Counted from the first letter of the stretch, positions 8,256 through 17,305 are shown. The stretch: 64,000 bases of DNA from Fictibacillus barbaricus (GCF_014635025.1 NZ_BMCE01000002.1:1054001-1118000); one strand, 5' to 3'. The notes: a model not told the origin generated them from the letters alone. A program made the numbers and translations.

Positions 8256-9107
8256 TCAAGTGTAATTGTAAACGCCCTTGCCTGTTTTTCTTCCTAGTCT
8301 GCCTGATTTTACATACTTTACTAAAAGAGGGCTTGGTCTGTACTTTTCCCCAAGGGTTTTATGAAGATATTCCAGGTTCTTCAACCTAGTATCCAGACCG
8401 ACCATGTCTCCGAGTTTAAAAGGACCCATTGGATAGTTCAATCCAAGCTCAATAGCCTTATCGATCTCTTCCGCAGTTCCTACACCTTCCATTAGCATGT
8501 TAAATGCTTCGTTCCCTACTAAACTGCTAATCCGACTTGTAACAAAACCAGGAAACTCGTTAACTCCTACCGTTTCTTTGCCCATCTGATAGGCTACCTC
8601 TTGCGTGATTCGCAACGTTTCATCACTTGTTTCAAGTCCTCGTATGATTTCTACAAGTCTCATCTTATGAACGGGATTGAAAAAATGCATGGCGATGGTT
8701 CTATCAGAACGTTTTGTATAAGAACCGATCTCTGTTGGACTCATTGTGGATGTATTTGTGGCTAAAATTGTATGAGAAGGAGTATATTGATCCAGCTTTT
8801 CAAAAATATCCTTCTTAATTGACATTACTTCAGGTACTGCCTCTATTACGAAATCTGCCAATGCAGCGCTGTTCTGAAGGGCAGTAGAATATGTTAAACG
8901 ACTTGAAGCATCCTTAGCTTCTTTTGATAAGATCCTTCCTCTTTCAACGTCTTTTGCAAATAACTGTTCGATCTCATTTTGTGCATTTTCTATCGCACTT
9001 GGAGAGATATCACTTAATGTTACTTGGTATCCTCCCAATGCAGCTGAATAAGCAATACCTCTACCCATGACACCTGAACCGACAACAAGAATATGATTTA
9101 CGCTCAT
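8256..9107 (-). CDS. 3-hydroxyacyl-CoA dehydrogenase (HBD type)
   Basis: A 283-residue NAD-dependent dehydrogenase oxidising 3-hydroxyacyl-CoA to 3-ketoacyl-CoA. The Rossmann loop VVGSGVMGRGIA is at residues 8-19, and the catalytic His sits in MHFFNPVHKMRLVEII near 140. The C-terminal helical dimer domain contains FVTSRISSLVGNEAF and GPFKLGDMVGLD. Length matches stand-alone 3-hydroxybutyryl-CoA dehydrogenases. Its ATG overlaps the stop of the upstream MDR gene by four bases, so the two are translationally coupled. In the operon it follows the hydratase step. Confidence 0.9.
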   Translation of the reverse strand: MSVNHILVVGSGVMGRGIAYSAALGGYQVTLSDISPSAIENAQNEIEQLFAKDVERGRILSKEAKDASSRLTYSTALQNSAALADFVIEAVPEVMSIKKDIFEKLDQYTPSHTILATNTSTMSPTEIGSYTKRSDRTIAMHFFNPVHKMRLVEIIRGLETSDETLRITQEVAYQMGKETVGVNEFPGFVTSRISSLVGNEAFNMLMEGVGTAEEIDKAIELGLNYPMGPFKLGDMVGLDTRLKNLEYLHKTLGEKYRPSPLLVKYVKSGRLGRKTGKGVYNYT

Positions 9108-10153
9108 TGGATCTGTTCCTCTTCATTCACTTTTAATACGATTTTTCCAACGTGCCTTTGTTCCTCCATCACTTGATGGGCATCCCGTACTTCTTCAAGG
9201 TTGTAAACTTTCCAGATATAAGGAAGGTTTTCATTCACTTCGATAAACTGTACAACTTCTTTAAAATCATTTAGATCCCCCATCCATGAACCGTGGATGG
9301 CAAGTTGTTTTCCAAGGATGTACCGAAGATCTGTTACCGCTTGATGGCCGGTTGTTACCCCGCAGAACGCTAGCCGCCCTCCGCGTTTAAGCATCTTTAA
9401 GCTTTCTTTCCATGTTTCTTGGCCGACATGGTCCAAGACAATATCCACGCCACTGTTATTCGTTAGTTCTCTAATTTCTTTTTGTAAGTTGTCTGATCTG
9501 ACAACGATATGCCCTTTATAACCCCTTTCCCTCAAGAATCTTTCTTTCTCTTTAGAACCTACTATTCCAATTGTTTTTGCTCCGAACCCTTCAGAGATTG
9601 TCAGTGCTGCATAACCTAGTCCGCCAGCTGCACCCCAGACAACAACAGTATCAAACATGGTTAAGCTTCCCTTCGTTACCAAGCCGTTCCATGCAGTGAC
9701 ATAGGAGACGGGGACCCCAGCCCATGCTTCTAAATTTTGTTTTTCGATCTTTACAACATTCTTTGCAGCAACATGAATATAATCGGAATAGCCGCCATCA
9801 ATGTGGTAACCGATAATCTTAAACTCCCGGCAAAGAGTCTCTCTTCCTTTCTTGCATTCATCACATTCTCCACACGAAGTACCAGGATATATTAAGACGG
9901 TATCTCCGATTGAAAGATTAAAAACTCCTTCCCCTACATATTCAATCGTGCCTACAATATCACTTCCTGGTATTCGAGGAAGTGATAATTTATCGCCTGT
10001 TCCTCCTCGCCGAAGCCATAAGTCCAGATGGTTTAACCCGCAATAGTTGATCTTTACTCTTATTTCTCCATACTTAAGATCATCCAGTGAGTAATCTTGT
10101 GAAACGTTCAAATGATCGATTGGTCCATGTGAGTTTAATACTACGGCTTTCAT
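9104..10153 (-). CDS. Zinc-containing MDR-family alcohol dehydrogenase / enoyl reductase
   Basis: A 349-residue medium-chain dehydrogenase/reductase with an N-terminal GroES-like catalytic domain (GLNHLDLWLRRGG near 38), a structural zinc site of four Cys in CGECDECKKGRETLC near 95-110, and a nucleotide-binding VVWGAAGGLGYAA near 170. Related proteins include quinone oxidoreductases, crotonyl-CoA reductase-like enzymes and 6-hydroxycyclohex-1-ene-1-carbonyl-CoA dehydrogenase. Because a BamA-like gene heads the operon, the last role is worth considering, but sequence does not decide. It overlaps both neighbours by four bases. Confidence 0.75.
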   Translation of the reverse strand: MKAVVLNSHGPIDHLNVSQDYSLDDLKYGEIRVKINYCGLNHLDLWLRRGGTGDKLSLPRIPGSDIVGTIEYVGEGVFNLSIGDTVLIYPGTSCGECDECKKGRETLCREFKIIGYHIDGGYSDYIHVAAKNVVKIEKQNLEAWAGVPVSYVTAWNGLVTKGSLTMFDTVVVWGAAGGLGYAALTISEGFGAKTIGIVGSKEKERFLRERGYKGHIVVRSDNLQKEIRELTNNSGVDIVLDHVGQETWKESLKMLKRGGRLAFCGVTTGHQAVTDLRYILGKQLAIHGSWMGDLNDFKEVVQFIEVNENLPYIWKVYNLEEVRDAHQVMEEQRHVGKIVLKVNEEEQIQ

Positions 10154-11559
10154 ACACCCATCCCCTCTTTTCGGCGATCCTCAAACCGTTTTAACTTTGC
10201 TCTGTGACCATGCCCGGTCAATTCTTTTAACGAGTCTTCTTCAACCACTTGTACATGAATCTTTACACCGATTCTTCTCTTTAAGATCTCTTCCAGTTCT
10301 TGTTTAAGCAATTCATCGTTTTGATCTCTTTTTCTTTTTTCAACTAATATGGTCATTTCATCTCTTGTGGGTTTTCCCTCAGGTTTTACTTTTTCCACAT
10401 AACAGTAATACTCACCATTTGTTCTAATATCTTCGGAAACGACTTTACCGCAAGCTTCGGGCCATACATTGATCCCGCGAAGTTTAACCATCGTATCACT
10501 ACGCCCTTGAAAGTACTCCATCCGTCTATGAAGACTGCCGCATGCACAAGGAACCATTTCATAAAGAGCAGAAATATCTTGAATGTTATAACGGATCTGC
10601 TGCGTTCCCGTTTTATAAAGCGCCGTTACTACAATATTTCCTCGATGCCCTGGAGGAAGCGGTTTCCCTGTTTCAAAATCAACGACTTCCACTATGAATG
10701 AATCTTCAAAGATATGAAGTCCTTGTTTAGCAGGACATTCAGCTGCTACATATTGAACTTCATGAAAAGCATATGAATCATATACCGGAATCCCAAATGC
10801 TTCTTCCACCGGTGCTGTATTTCCGAAAGCAGATAACGTTCTTAAGTTAAAATCTGTCTTCGGGTCATAACCCATCTTTTTTGCCGTTTCCGCAATATGA
10901 AGCAAATAATCAGAAGTCGCAATGATAGCAGAGGCCCCAAACGTCTTGGCAAATTCAACCTGCTTTTCAGTAGGAGTAACGTTCCCCGTTCCAGTAGTTA
11001 TCGGAGTGCACCCTAACCAGTGCCAAAGAGCATGATCCATAATCCATGCAGCATTATGGGTTGAATAAGACCAGGCATTAATAACCGCATCCCCCGGTTT
11101 GATTCCCTGTAAATAGAACGTTCGTGCACTAAGAATTGCACCGACCTCTCTATCCCATTGAGAATAGATGGTTGGCCTAGGTGTTCCAGTCGTTCCACCA
11201 CTTGTAAAGAACCTTAACGGAGTATGTGTCCCATCTGAAAAATGATATCTTTGGTAATCGCCAAAAGGGGGTTTTCGCTCAATGCTGTCTCTAATGTTTT
11301 CGATTGTATAGATTGGAATCTTATACATATCATTCAGTGTTTGAACATCTTCTGGGGAGAAATCATGTTTTTTCCACAGAAGCTGGTAAAAAGGTATTTC
11401 GCTTCCTTTTCTTAGAGTCTCTTTAACCCTTTCCAATTGAGTATGCTCAATTCTGTCTCGGCTCCACTTCCATGTTCCTTCTATAAACTCCAATGGAGGC
11501 TCATATTCAGAAACGAGTTTATTCCAGTCAATCGTTTTATGGTAATACGGAATACTCAC
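10150..11559 (-). CDS. Phenylacetate-CoA ligase family (PaaK-like) acyl-CoA ligase
   Basis: A 469-residue member of the adenylate-forming family, closest in style to phenylacetate-CoA ligases, which make acyl-CoA from an organic acid, ATP and CoA. The phosphate-binding loop is FTSGGTTGTPRPT near 115-127. SDTMVKLRGINVWPEACG near 345-360 is the hinge, followed by the PaaK-type C-terminal domain. The start is GTG 11559 after AAAGGTGG. As the only ligase in the operon it probably activates the acid imported by the AtoE-like transporter. The specificity is unknown. Confidence 0.8.
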   Translation of the reverse strand: MSIPYYHKTIDWNKLVSEYEPPLEFIEGTWKWSRDRIEHTQLERVKETLRKGSEIPFYQLLWKKHDFSPEDVQTLNDMYKIPIYTIENIRDSIERKPPFGDYQRYHFSDGTHTPLRFFTSGGTTGTPRPTIYSQWDREVGAILSARTFYLQGIKPGDAVINAWSYSTHNAAWIMDHALWHWLGCTPITTGTGNVTPTEKQVEFAKTFGASAIIATSDYLLHIAETAKKMGYDPKTDFNLRTLSAFGNTAPVEEAFGIPVYDSYAFHEVQYVAAECPAKQGLHIFEDSFIVEVVDFETGKPLPPGHRGNIVVTALYKTGTQQIRYNIQDISALYEMVPCACGSLHRRMEYFQGRSDTMVKLRGINVWPEACGKVVSEDIRTNGEYYCYVEKVKPEGKPTRDEMTILVEKRKRDQNDELLKQELEEILKRRIGVKIHVQVVEEDSLKELTGHGHRAKLKRFEDRRKEGMGV

Positions 11560-11587
11560 TTTTTAACCACCTTTCTAGCTATCATTA

Positions 11588-12961
11588 CTAAATAGGAAGG
11601 AACATTAAAGCTAGGATCCATATAACACCGACTGCTAATAAAATAGGAAGACAGTATCCTAAGAAATCTCTTACTTGCAGCCTTGTACCTGCGGCTAAAA
11701 TAGGAAAATAAAGCAAGGTCCAAAACGGCTGAACTAAATTAGTCCAAATATCTCCATAGGTTATGGCAAGAACAGCTCGCGGCATCTCCACTCCAAGTGC
11801 TTCTGCAGCTGGGATAAAAAATGGGGCAGTTGCCGTAAACTGAGAACCTGCAGAAGGAATAAACAGGTTTATAAAACCAGTTACCAAGAAGGTGAGTACT
11901 GGAAAAGTACCTTCTGTGGAAACGCTTACAATATAATCTGTAATTTTACCGGCTAATCCTGAAACCATTAATACTGACGCAATTCCACCGTATAAAGGAA
12001 ATTGAAGGCCAATTGACCCTGTTGAAATTAGGTTTTTGGAGAATGACTTAGAATAACTTACGGCATCTTTCTGTACAAGCAAGCCCATAACAAGTGCAAT
12101 AAAAGCGACAGTATTTAAATTTAATCCTGCCATGCCGTTTTTTGAAAAGTAATAGAAAAGATAGATAAACCCAATTAACCCTATTACTAGTATCATTGGC
12201 CTGAAATCATTTACTTTGTCAGCAAAGGATTTTTCCTTCAAGTGATAAACTGAGCCGACTTCAGGTTCAACGCTGCTTGCCACCTCTTCATTTTCAATTG
12301 CTAAATCCTGAAATGAAGTTACCTGTTTCTTGTTTTTGGCAACAAAGTAATAGATCAATGTGGTAACAGCTACAATGGCGAAACAAGAAATAATATTGAT
12401 CGTTGAAAATGTTGTTTGATCTAAAGGGATAATCCCACCAAATAATTGATTGTTAAGTTCTCCTTCAGTTGAAACAAAGAGCGGAATCGTTCCTGAGATA
12501 CCGGTTAAAGAGATAGTAAAAGATGAATAAGCAATTGAAGCTAAAAGAGGATAATCTACACCTTTAATTTGTTTTCCTACCGTTCTGGCAAAAATAGAAG
12601 TTACAACTGGTCCGATGTACCAGCCCAAAAAGGAAGTCAGCGCTCCTAAAATTCCAGTAATCATATAGGCAGCCATCGGGGATTTAATTGTGTTTGCTGC
12701 TTTAATAATCCATCGTTGTACAACTGGTGTGTCAACTAACACAAGGGCAGCGGCATACGTAAACATAAGTTGAAATGCGAAAGTAAATAACATTGGAATC
12801 CCGTTAAACCAAGCATCCAATACTTCACCTAACGAACTAGCAGTGAATGCATAAGCACTTAAGATGGCCAATAGGGTCAAAATAATAGCAAAGATAAAAT
12901 CATGAGGAAAATACCTGCTGTACCAACCGGCAATTCTTTCAGAAATTGAAAGCCTCATCAT
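11588..12961 (-). CDS. Short-chain fatty acid transporter, AtoE family
   Basis: A 457-residue polytopic membrane protein with about 11-12 hydrophobic segments. FHDFIFAI-like residues after the first amphipathic stretch (WYSRYFPHDFIFAIIL), GWYIGPVVTSIFART and the late FIPSAGSQFTATAPFFIPAAE are characteristic of the AtoE/TIGR00366 family, which carries short-chain organic acids. It lies 28 bases before the CoA ligase, which fits import and activation of one substrate. A cytoplasmic charged loop is near residues 205-250. Start ATG 12961 follows AGGGGG. Confidence 0.85.
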   Translation of the reverse strand: MMRLSISERIAGWYSRYFPHDFIFAIILTLLAILSAYAFTASSLGEVLDAWFNGIPMLFTFAFQLMFTYAAALVLVDTPVVQRWIIKAANTIKSPMAAYMITGILGALTSFLGWYIGPVVTSIFARTVGKQIKGVDYPLLASIAYSSFTISLTGISGTIPLFVSTEGELNNQLFGGIIPLDQTTFSTINIISCFAIVAVTTLIYYFVAKNKKQVTSFQDLAIENEEVASSVEPEVGSVYHLKEKSFADKVNDFRPMILVIGLIGFIYLFYYFSKNGMAGLNLNTVAFIALVMGLLVQKDAVSYSKSFSKNLISTGSIGLQFPLYGGIASVLMVSGLAGKITDYIVSVSTEGTFPVLTFLVTGFINLFIPSAGSQFTATAPFFIPAAEALGVEMPRAVLAITYGDIWTNLVQPFWTLLYFPILAAGTRLQVRDFLGYCLPILLAVGVIWILALMFLPI

Positions 12962-12993
12962 TAAAACCCCCTATACAATTTTGGAATTCTTGT

Positions 12994-13962
12994 TTACTTT
13001 GTTAACGGACTGCCGCACTTTCCGCAATGATTAAAGTGTTCTGGAAGATCTTTTGTTCCACATTCCTGACATTCCACCATAGGAGCGCCCCATAAATGCT
13101 CAGAAGAATCACCATTCGCTGCACGGTTTCTAAGCATCATGTAGTCAGGCTTTCTCTTTTCGTTAAATGCTCTCATAGCTTCGTGCGTTTCAAACGCTCC
13201 TGTGTGGACAGTCAGCCAATCACGCGCGTGTCCGACAGTCTGGTTTAGGGACATTTTCTTCCAGTAATTCGTTTGTTCTTTTGTATAACGAACACATTCG
13301 GGAAGCTTATTTAATAATTTTTGAGCCATACGGTTTACAGCTTCATCTAATTGGCTCATAGGAACCACTTCATTCACCAAGCCCCATTCCAATGCTTTTT
13401 CTGCACTAATTTCCTCATTTAGCCAGAGGATTTCCCTAGCTCTTCTGTCTCCGACCATGATTGGCAGCCACTGTGTTGCCCCACCAGCTGCCACACTTCC
13501 ATGGGAATTGCCCACTTGACGAATGTAAGCATGATCCGCCATGACAGCTAAATCACAGTTCATGTTAAATTCGTTTCCACCGCCAACCGTAATACCATTC
13601 AATCTAGCAATCGTTGGTTTTCCGATGTTCAGTAACTTTTCATGAGCTTCGATGAATACGCCCATCCATTTCCAATAGTTCCGTGGTCGTTCAAGGATAT
13701 CGTTATTTTGCTCCTTCATATCCGCACCGGTACAAAATGCTTTATCGCCTGCACCTGTGAGTACGACTACACCAACTTCATCATCCCAAGAAGCTAATTC
13801 GAATGCTCTTGTCATTTCTCTTAATGTCTGGAAGTTTAAACAGTTATAAACTTCTGGACGATTGATCGTAATTGTGGCAATCATGTCTTTCTTCTCGTAC
13901 TTTACTTTCTCGAAGTTTACTTCTCCAGGTTGTGTTGGATGTAAAAAGTGATCTGAATTCAT
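12994..13962 (-). CDS. BamA-like crotonase (6-oxocyclohex-1-ene-1-carbonyl-CoA hydrolase family) with C-terminal zinc ribbon
   Basis: This 322-residue enoyl-CoA hydratase-superfamily protein heads the operon. Segments TGAGDKAFCTGADMKEQ, ARLNGITVGGGNEFNMNCDL, AGGATQWLPIMVGDRRARE and VGHARDWLTVHTGA follow the pattern I recall for BamA/Oah ring-opening hydrolases of anaerobic aromatic degradation, rather than ordinary hydratases. It is shorter than typical BamA and ends with a four-Cys zinc ribbon (CQECG ... CGKCG), unusual for the family. No benzoyl-CoA reductase is visible, so a different alicyclic or unsaturated acyl-CoA is likely. ATG 13962 follows GGGAGGG. Confidence 0.7.
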   Translation of the reverse strand: MNSDHFLHPTQPGEVNFEKVKYEKKDMIATITINRPEVYNCLNFQTLREMTRAFELASWDDEVGVVVLTGAGDKAFCTGADMKEQNNDILERPRNYWKWMGVFIEAHEKLLNIGKPTIARLNGITVGGGNEFNMNCDLAVMADHAYIRQVGNSHGSVAAGGATQWLPIMVGDRRAREILWLNEEISAEKALEWGLVNEVVPMSQLDEAVNRMAQKLLNKLPECVRYTKEQTNYWKKMSLNQTVGHARDWLTVHTGAFETHEAMRAFNEKRKPDYMMLRNRAANGDSSEHLWGAPMVECQECGTKDLPEHFNHCGKCGSPLTK

Positions 13963-13998
13963 CTAAATCCCTCCCATTTTTGTTTACAATTTATTATG

Positions 13999-14016
13999 AT
14001 GCAAGTTCTATGCCAA
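13999..14016 (-). promoter_or_regulatory. Sigma-54 (-24/-12) promoter of the acyl-CoA operon
   Basis: On the minus strand the sequence is TTGGCATAGAACTTGCAT. It has the canonical GG and GC pairs separated by 10 bases (consensus TGGCAC-N5-TTGCA), 37 bases before the first operon ATG. Together with the adjacent sigma-54 activator gene this is a strong assignment. Confidence 0.9.
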
Positions 14017-14029
14017 ATTTAAAACCGAC

Positions 14030-14062
14030 AAAAAAGCCTGCTCTAATCGAGCAGACTTTTTT
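14030..14062. terminator. Bidirectional terminator after the sigma-54 activator gene
   Basis: AAAAAAG-C-CTGCTC (14030-14043) pairs with GAGCAG-A-CTTTTTT (14049-14062), with one mismatch and a 5-base loop. It lies between the activator sites and the -24/-12 promoter, insulating the operon from activator-gene read-through. Confidence 0.85.
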
Positions 14063-14076
14063 AAAAGTTAATTTAC

Positions 14077-14135
14077 TGAACATACAGTGTTTGTTTTTTG
14101 AACATTGCTGTTCAATAAGTGAACATACATGTTAA
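14077..14135. promoter_or_regulatory. Three phased upstream activator sites
   Basis: Three copies of a TGAACA-N4-TGTTCA type palindrome begin at 14077 (weaker), 14099 (TGAACATTGCTGTTCA, perfect arms) and 14120 (TGAACATACATGTTAA). Spacings are 22 and 21 bases, two helical turns, placing all three on one DNA face about 60-120 bases upstream of the -24/-12 element. They are the likely binding sites of the PrpR-type activator, whose stop codon the last site overlaps. Confidence 0.8.
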
Positions 14136-16018
14136 AGGTTGTCTAATTTCTTTATTTTTTTCCATAATGTCGTCCTGCTTAAACCCAATTTCTCAGCCAT
14201 TTCTTGCTTGTTACCTTTATAGGATTGTTGAAAATAATGGATAATTTGATTTTCCATTTCTTCTAAAGTTCCAATTGTTAATTCTATACAATTGCTTTCC
14301 ATTAGAGGTTTCATTTTTTCTTTTACACTAAAAACGGGCTGGTCAAGTAAAATCTTCTTTATATCATTAGATACTTTGCCTACAGTGGTCATTCTTTCAA
14401 TAACGTTTTCTAATTCACGAACATTTCCTGGCCAATCATAGTTTTTGATAAATTCGAGAAAATCTTCATCATATAAATAATTTTCTTCTCCGTTTTTATG
14501 CAAGAAATGGTTAATAAGTATAAATAGATCTTCCTTTCTTTCTCTAAGAGGTGGGATAATGATCCTTAATATATTTAGTCTGAAGTACAAATCTTCTCTA
14601 AAGACATTTTTTTGTATAGAGGCTTTTAAATCTTTATTGGTGGCTGAAATGATTCGAACGTTTATAGGAATGATCTTTTCTCCACCGATTCTCATCACTT
14701 CTTTTTCTTGAAGAACACGGAGAAGCCTTGCTTGTAAATCAATTGGCAGTTCACCGATTTCATCTAAAAATAAAGTACCGTCATGCGCCATTTCAAACAA
14801 ACCAGGCTTTCCGCCCCTTTTAGCTCCTGTAAAAGCACCATCCTCATACCCGAAAAGCTCACTTTCAAGTAAATCTTTTGGCAGAGCAGCACAGTTTATT
14901 GCAACAAACGGTCCGTTCGTCCGATTGCTTTCATTGTGTATACTCTGGGCAAACAATTCTTTTCCTGTTCCACTTTCTCCAGTTATTAGAACACTTTTAT
15001 CAGTCTTGCTGTAGAACTTGGATAGTTCAATCACCTTTTTCATAGAATCACTCTGGCAAAGAATATCGGAAAATGAATACTTTGCGTAAAACCTTCTGTT
15101 ATGAAGGTTTCTTCTAAGCTGTGAATCTTGTTCAATCACTTTATTGGTTTCTTGAAATGTGATAACAATACTTTCACCTTCTAATGGAATTCTATTAACT
15201 ACATACCTATCATTACCAAAACTCGTAATTTTTTTATTTACTTCTGACCCATTACCATATAGCTTTTTAAGTTTAGGATGATGCATTCTTCTTAATTCTT
15301 TACCGAGCATGTCACCAGGCTTTAAATCCAGTAATTCACCAGCAACCGTATTAAATACGCTTATGATACCTTGAACATCTGTTGCAATAACACCATCAAA
15401 AGCATGAGAAATAATCGTTTGCAGGTGATGCTGTCTCAATTTTTCTCGTTCATAAAGCCGAGCAGTATCAAACGCTCTATGTAAAGCTTCAATCATAACT
15501 TCTTTCGTAGATTTTATTACGAAACAATAAAGGTCTAATTTTTTAGCGGTCCTTTCCATGCAATGAGCAGTACCCACTACTACCTTGTGGAGACCTTTTT
15601 CTTTCATCTCTTTCATAATATCTGCAATTTCTTGTTCATCATTATATTGTTTCAGGATAATGTCGACAGAAAAAAGCTTTTCAATGAAAGGGATATCATA
15701 TAAGGAATAGTTTTCATGATGATCAATAAAAATAATGGTAGAAGAAATCTGTTTCGCACTTTGAAAGGTTTTAAGCAGATCATAATTATTAACAGTAATT
15801 TTGATAATCGGGACATTTAACTTGTCTTCAAGAAGATCAGCCGTCGGTCCACGCGCAATGATGACGCTTATATTTTCTTTCTCAACCAATAAGTTTGCAG
15901 CGGCTAACCCCCGTTGCAATGCACCTTCTTTTACAATTAATGGAACATCCATATCAACTGAAATGTCTTTTACTAAACTAGTGAATTCAGGATATGGTGA
16001 TATTACTCCTATTTTCAT
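14132..16018 (-). CDS. Sigma-54-dependent transcriptional activator, PrpR type
   Basis: A 628-residue enhancer-binding protein. Residues 1-185 resemble the PrpR N-terminal sensor domain, 205-310 a PAS domain ([20 protein letters not shown]), 325-560 the AAA+ sigma-54 interaction domain, with Walker A GESGTGKE near 350, GAFTGA near 397 and [10 protein letters not shown] after it. The C-terminal Fis-type helix-turn-helix reads [20 protein letters not shown]. The GAFTGA loop is intact, so it can activate sigma-54 holoenzyme. It lies immediately upstream of the acyl-CoA operon on the same strand, with matching sites between. A small organic acid or acyl-CoA is the likely signal; this is inferred. 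Confidence 0.92.
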   Translation of the reverse strand: MKIGVISPYPEFTSLVKDISVDMDVPLIVKEGALQRGLAAANLLVEKENISVIIARGPTADLLEDKLNVPIIKITVNNYDLLKTFQSAKQISSTIIFIDHHENYSLYDIPFIEKLFSVDIILKQYNDEQEIADIMKEMKEKGLHKVVVGTAHCMERTAKKLDLYCFVIKSTKEVMIEALHRAFDTARLYEREKLRQHHLQTIISHAFDGVIATDVQGIISVFNTVAGELLDLKPGDMLGKELRRMHHPKLKKLYGNGSEVNKKITSFGNDRYVVNRIPLEGESIVITFQETNKVIEQDSQLRRNLHNRRFYAKYSFSDILCQSDSMKKVIELSKFYSKTDKSVLITGESGTGKELFAQSIHNESNRTNGPFVAINCAALPKDLLESELFGYEDGAFTGAKRGGKPGLFEMAHDGTLFLDEIGELPIDLQARLLRVLQEKEVMRIGGEKIIPINVRIISATNKDLKASIQKNVFREDLYFRLNILRIIIPPLRERKEDLFILINHFLHKNGEENYLYDEDFLEFIKNYDWPGNVRELENVIERMTTVGKVSNDIKKILLDQPVFSVKEKMKPLMESNCIELTIGTLEEMENQIIHYFQQSYKGNKQEMAEKLGLSRTTLWKKIKKLDNL

Positions 16019-16387
16019 ATCAATTCCCCCTAAAAGTCCTGATTTGACTTCTCTTCCACTCTAGTTCATATTCTCTATTTTTAAACCAAAAACCTTTTGT
16101 TTAAGGAGTTTCTCGTACACCTCCACATATTAATTTTTTAATATCGCCTGCATTCTAGGTTTTTAGATATTCTTTTACAAATAAATACAAAATCCTCTAT
16201 TCATAAAGAAATAGAGGACAAAAATACTATAAAATCTTATTGGCAACCCTGTCCGTTATTTACGGGAGGCTTGGAAGCTTCTGATACCCGATGGCTACGC
16301 AAGGATTACTCTTAAACAAAGTATGTCGCTTAAAGACTACCCATTAAAGTATTTCTTGGGTATGCTATATAAAATGAATCATATTGT
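16019..16387. other. Divergent intergenic region with possible structured RNA
   Basis: TCCTCTAT (16193-16200) pairs with ATAGAGGA (16211-16218). From about 16240 to 16375 the base composition rises, with several short complementary pairs (CCGT/ACGG, CCT/AGG, CTTG/CAAG, TACCCA/TGGGTA). This could be a leader RNA of the RpiR-family gene. I could not match it to a riboswitch class I know. Confidence 0.3.
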
Positions 16388-17164
16388 GTGGTGATGAAGA
16401 TGAAAACATTCTTGAAACGATTGTCGCAGCATAGAGACCGGTTAAGCCAATTAGAGAAACAGGTTTTAGATTATCTATTAATTAATCCCGATAAAGTTAT
16501 CAAGTTAAACGTAAATGAACTTGCAAAAGAACTGTTTGTATCAACTGCTACCATTAGCAGAACATGTAAGCAACTAGGTTATGATGGGTTTCAGGATTTA
16601 AAATATACGTTAAGTAAATATGTAGATCAGGATAAAGAGGTACATGTAATCTCCTCTACTACCATGTTGTCTCAAATAGATCGAATGAAAGCAGAAATGG
16701 ATCAGACGCTGCAATCTATCAATGAAGAACAAATCCAAAAAGCAGCATCTTTTATAAAAGAGAGTAACTTTGTTGAATTCTTTGGAGTTGGAGCTTCACA
16801 CCCTACATGTGTGGAAGCGGCAAGAAAACTAACTTTTTCAGGAAAAATATCTAGTGCACGCGAGGATTGGGATGAATTGAGATGTGTAGCGAATAGTCTG
16901 ACTGAACAAGACTTAGCCATCCTTGTTTCCTTTAGTGGAGAAACGTTACATATTCTCGAATATGCAAATATCCTAAAAGAAAGAAATGTAAGAACGATTG
17001 CGGTTGTAGGCAGACAAAATAGCAGATTACAACAAGAGGTTGATTTAACGTTTCATGCTCAAATTATGAATGGTTATTATGGTGATCTAGATATGAGCTC
17101 TAGATTTCCTCTAAGCATCCTTTTAGATTTGATGATCTTAACCTATATGAACAAGAAATCTTGA
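16388..17164 (+). CDS. RpiR/MurR-family transcriptional regulator
   Basis: A 258-residue sugar-phosphate-sensing regulator. The N-terminal helix-turn-helix contains NELAKELFVSTATISRTCKQ near 40-60. A SIS domain follows from about 105 (FFGVGASHPTCVEAARKL, then LVSFSGETLHILEYA). The best start is ATG 16400 with GGTGATG upstream; earlier GTG codons at 16388 and 16391 are in frame. It precedes a PTS transporter and a MalY-like enzyme and probably represses them, responding to a phosphorylated sugar, as GlvR-type proteins do. Two palindromes before the PTS gene are candidate operators. Confidence 0.85.
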   Translation: MVMKMKTFLKRLSQHRDRLSQLEKQVLDYLLINPDKVIKLNVNELAKELFVSTATISRTCKQLGYDGFQDLKYTLSKYVDQDKEVHVISSTTMLSQIDRMKAEMDQTLQSINEEQIQKAASFIKESNFVEFFGVGASHPTCVEAARKLTFSGKISSAREDWDELRCVANSLTEQDLAILVSFSGETLHILEYANILKERNVRTIAVVGRQNSRLQQEVDLTFHAQIMNGYYGDLDMSSRFPLSILLDLMILTYMNKKS

Positions 17165-17198
17165 GGGCTTTCTAGTTAAACTAGTGGCCTCTTTTATT
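17164..17198 (+). terminator. Terminator after the RpiR-family gene
   Basis: GAGGGC... and ...GCCTC flank an inner CTAGT/ACTAG stem, followed by TTTTATTT. It directly follows the stop codon. Confidence 0.65.
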
Positions 17199-17249
17199 TG
17201 TAATAAAAACTTTAACAGATTACTCCCCTATTGCGATAAGTCCTTAAAA

Positions 17250-17284
17250 TGTAAGCATGTTACAAAAAATGTACGGTTCTTACA
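17250..17284. promoter_or_regulatory. Twin palindromic operator candidates upstream of the PTS gene
   Basis: TGTAAGCATGTTACA (17250-17264) is a perfect TGTAA-N5-TTACA palindrome. TGTACGGTTCTTACA (17270-17284) repeats it with one mismatch exactly 20 bases downstream. The spacing and place before the malX-like gene suggest binding of the adjacent RpiR-family regulator. Confidence 0.6.
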
Positions 17285-17291
17285 AGAACCT

Positions 17292-17305
17292 TGAAAGCGA
17301 TTGCA
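17292..17305 (+). promoter_or_regulatory. cre-like catabolite control site
   Basis: TGAAAGCGATTGCA differs at one position from the CcpA cre consensus TGWAANCGNTNWCA. Its place between the operator candidates and the PTS start fits glucose repression. Confidence 0.65.

Noticed and set aside
7461-13962. Complete benzoyl-CoA (anaerobic aromatic) pathway
   Set aside because: Only a BamA-like gene and general acyl-CoA enzymes are present; no benzoyl-CoA reductase or dienoyl-CoA hydratase is in the window.
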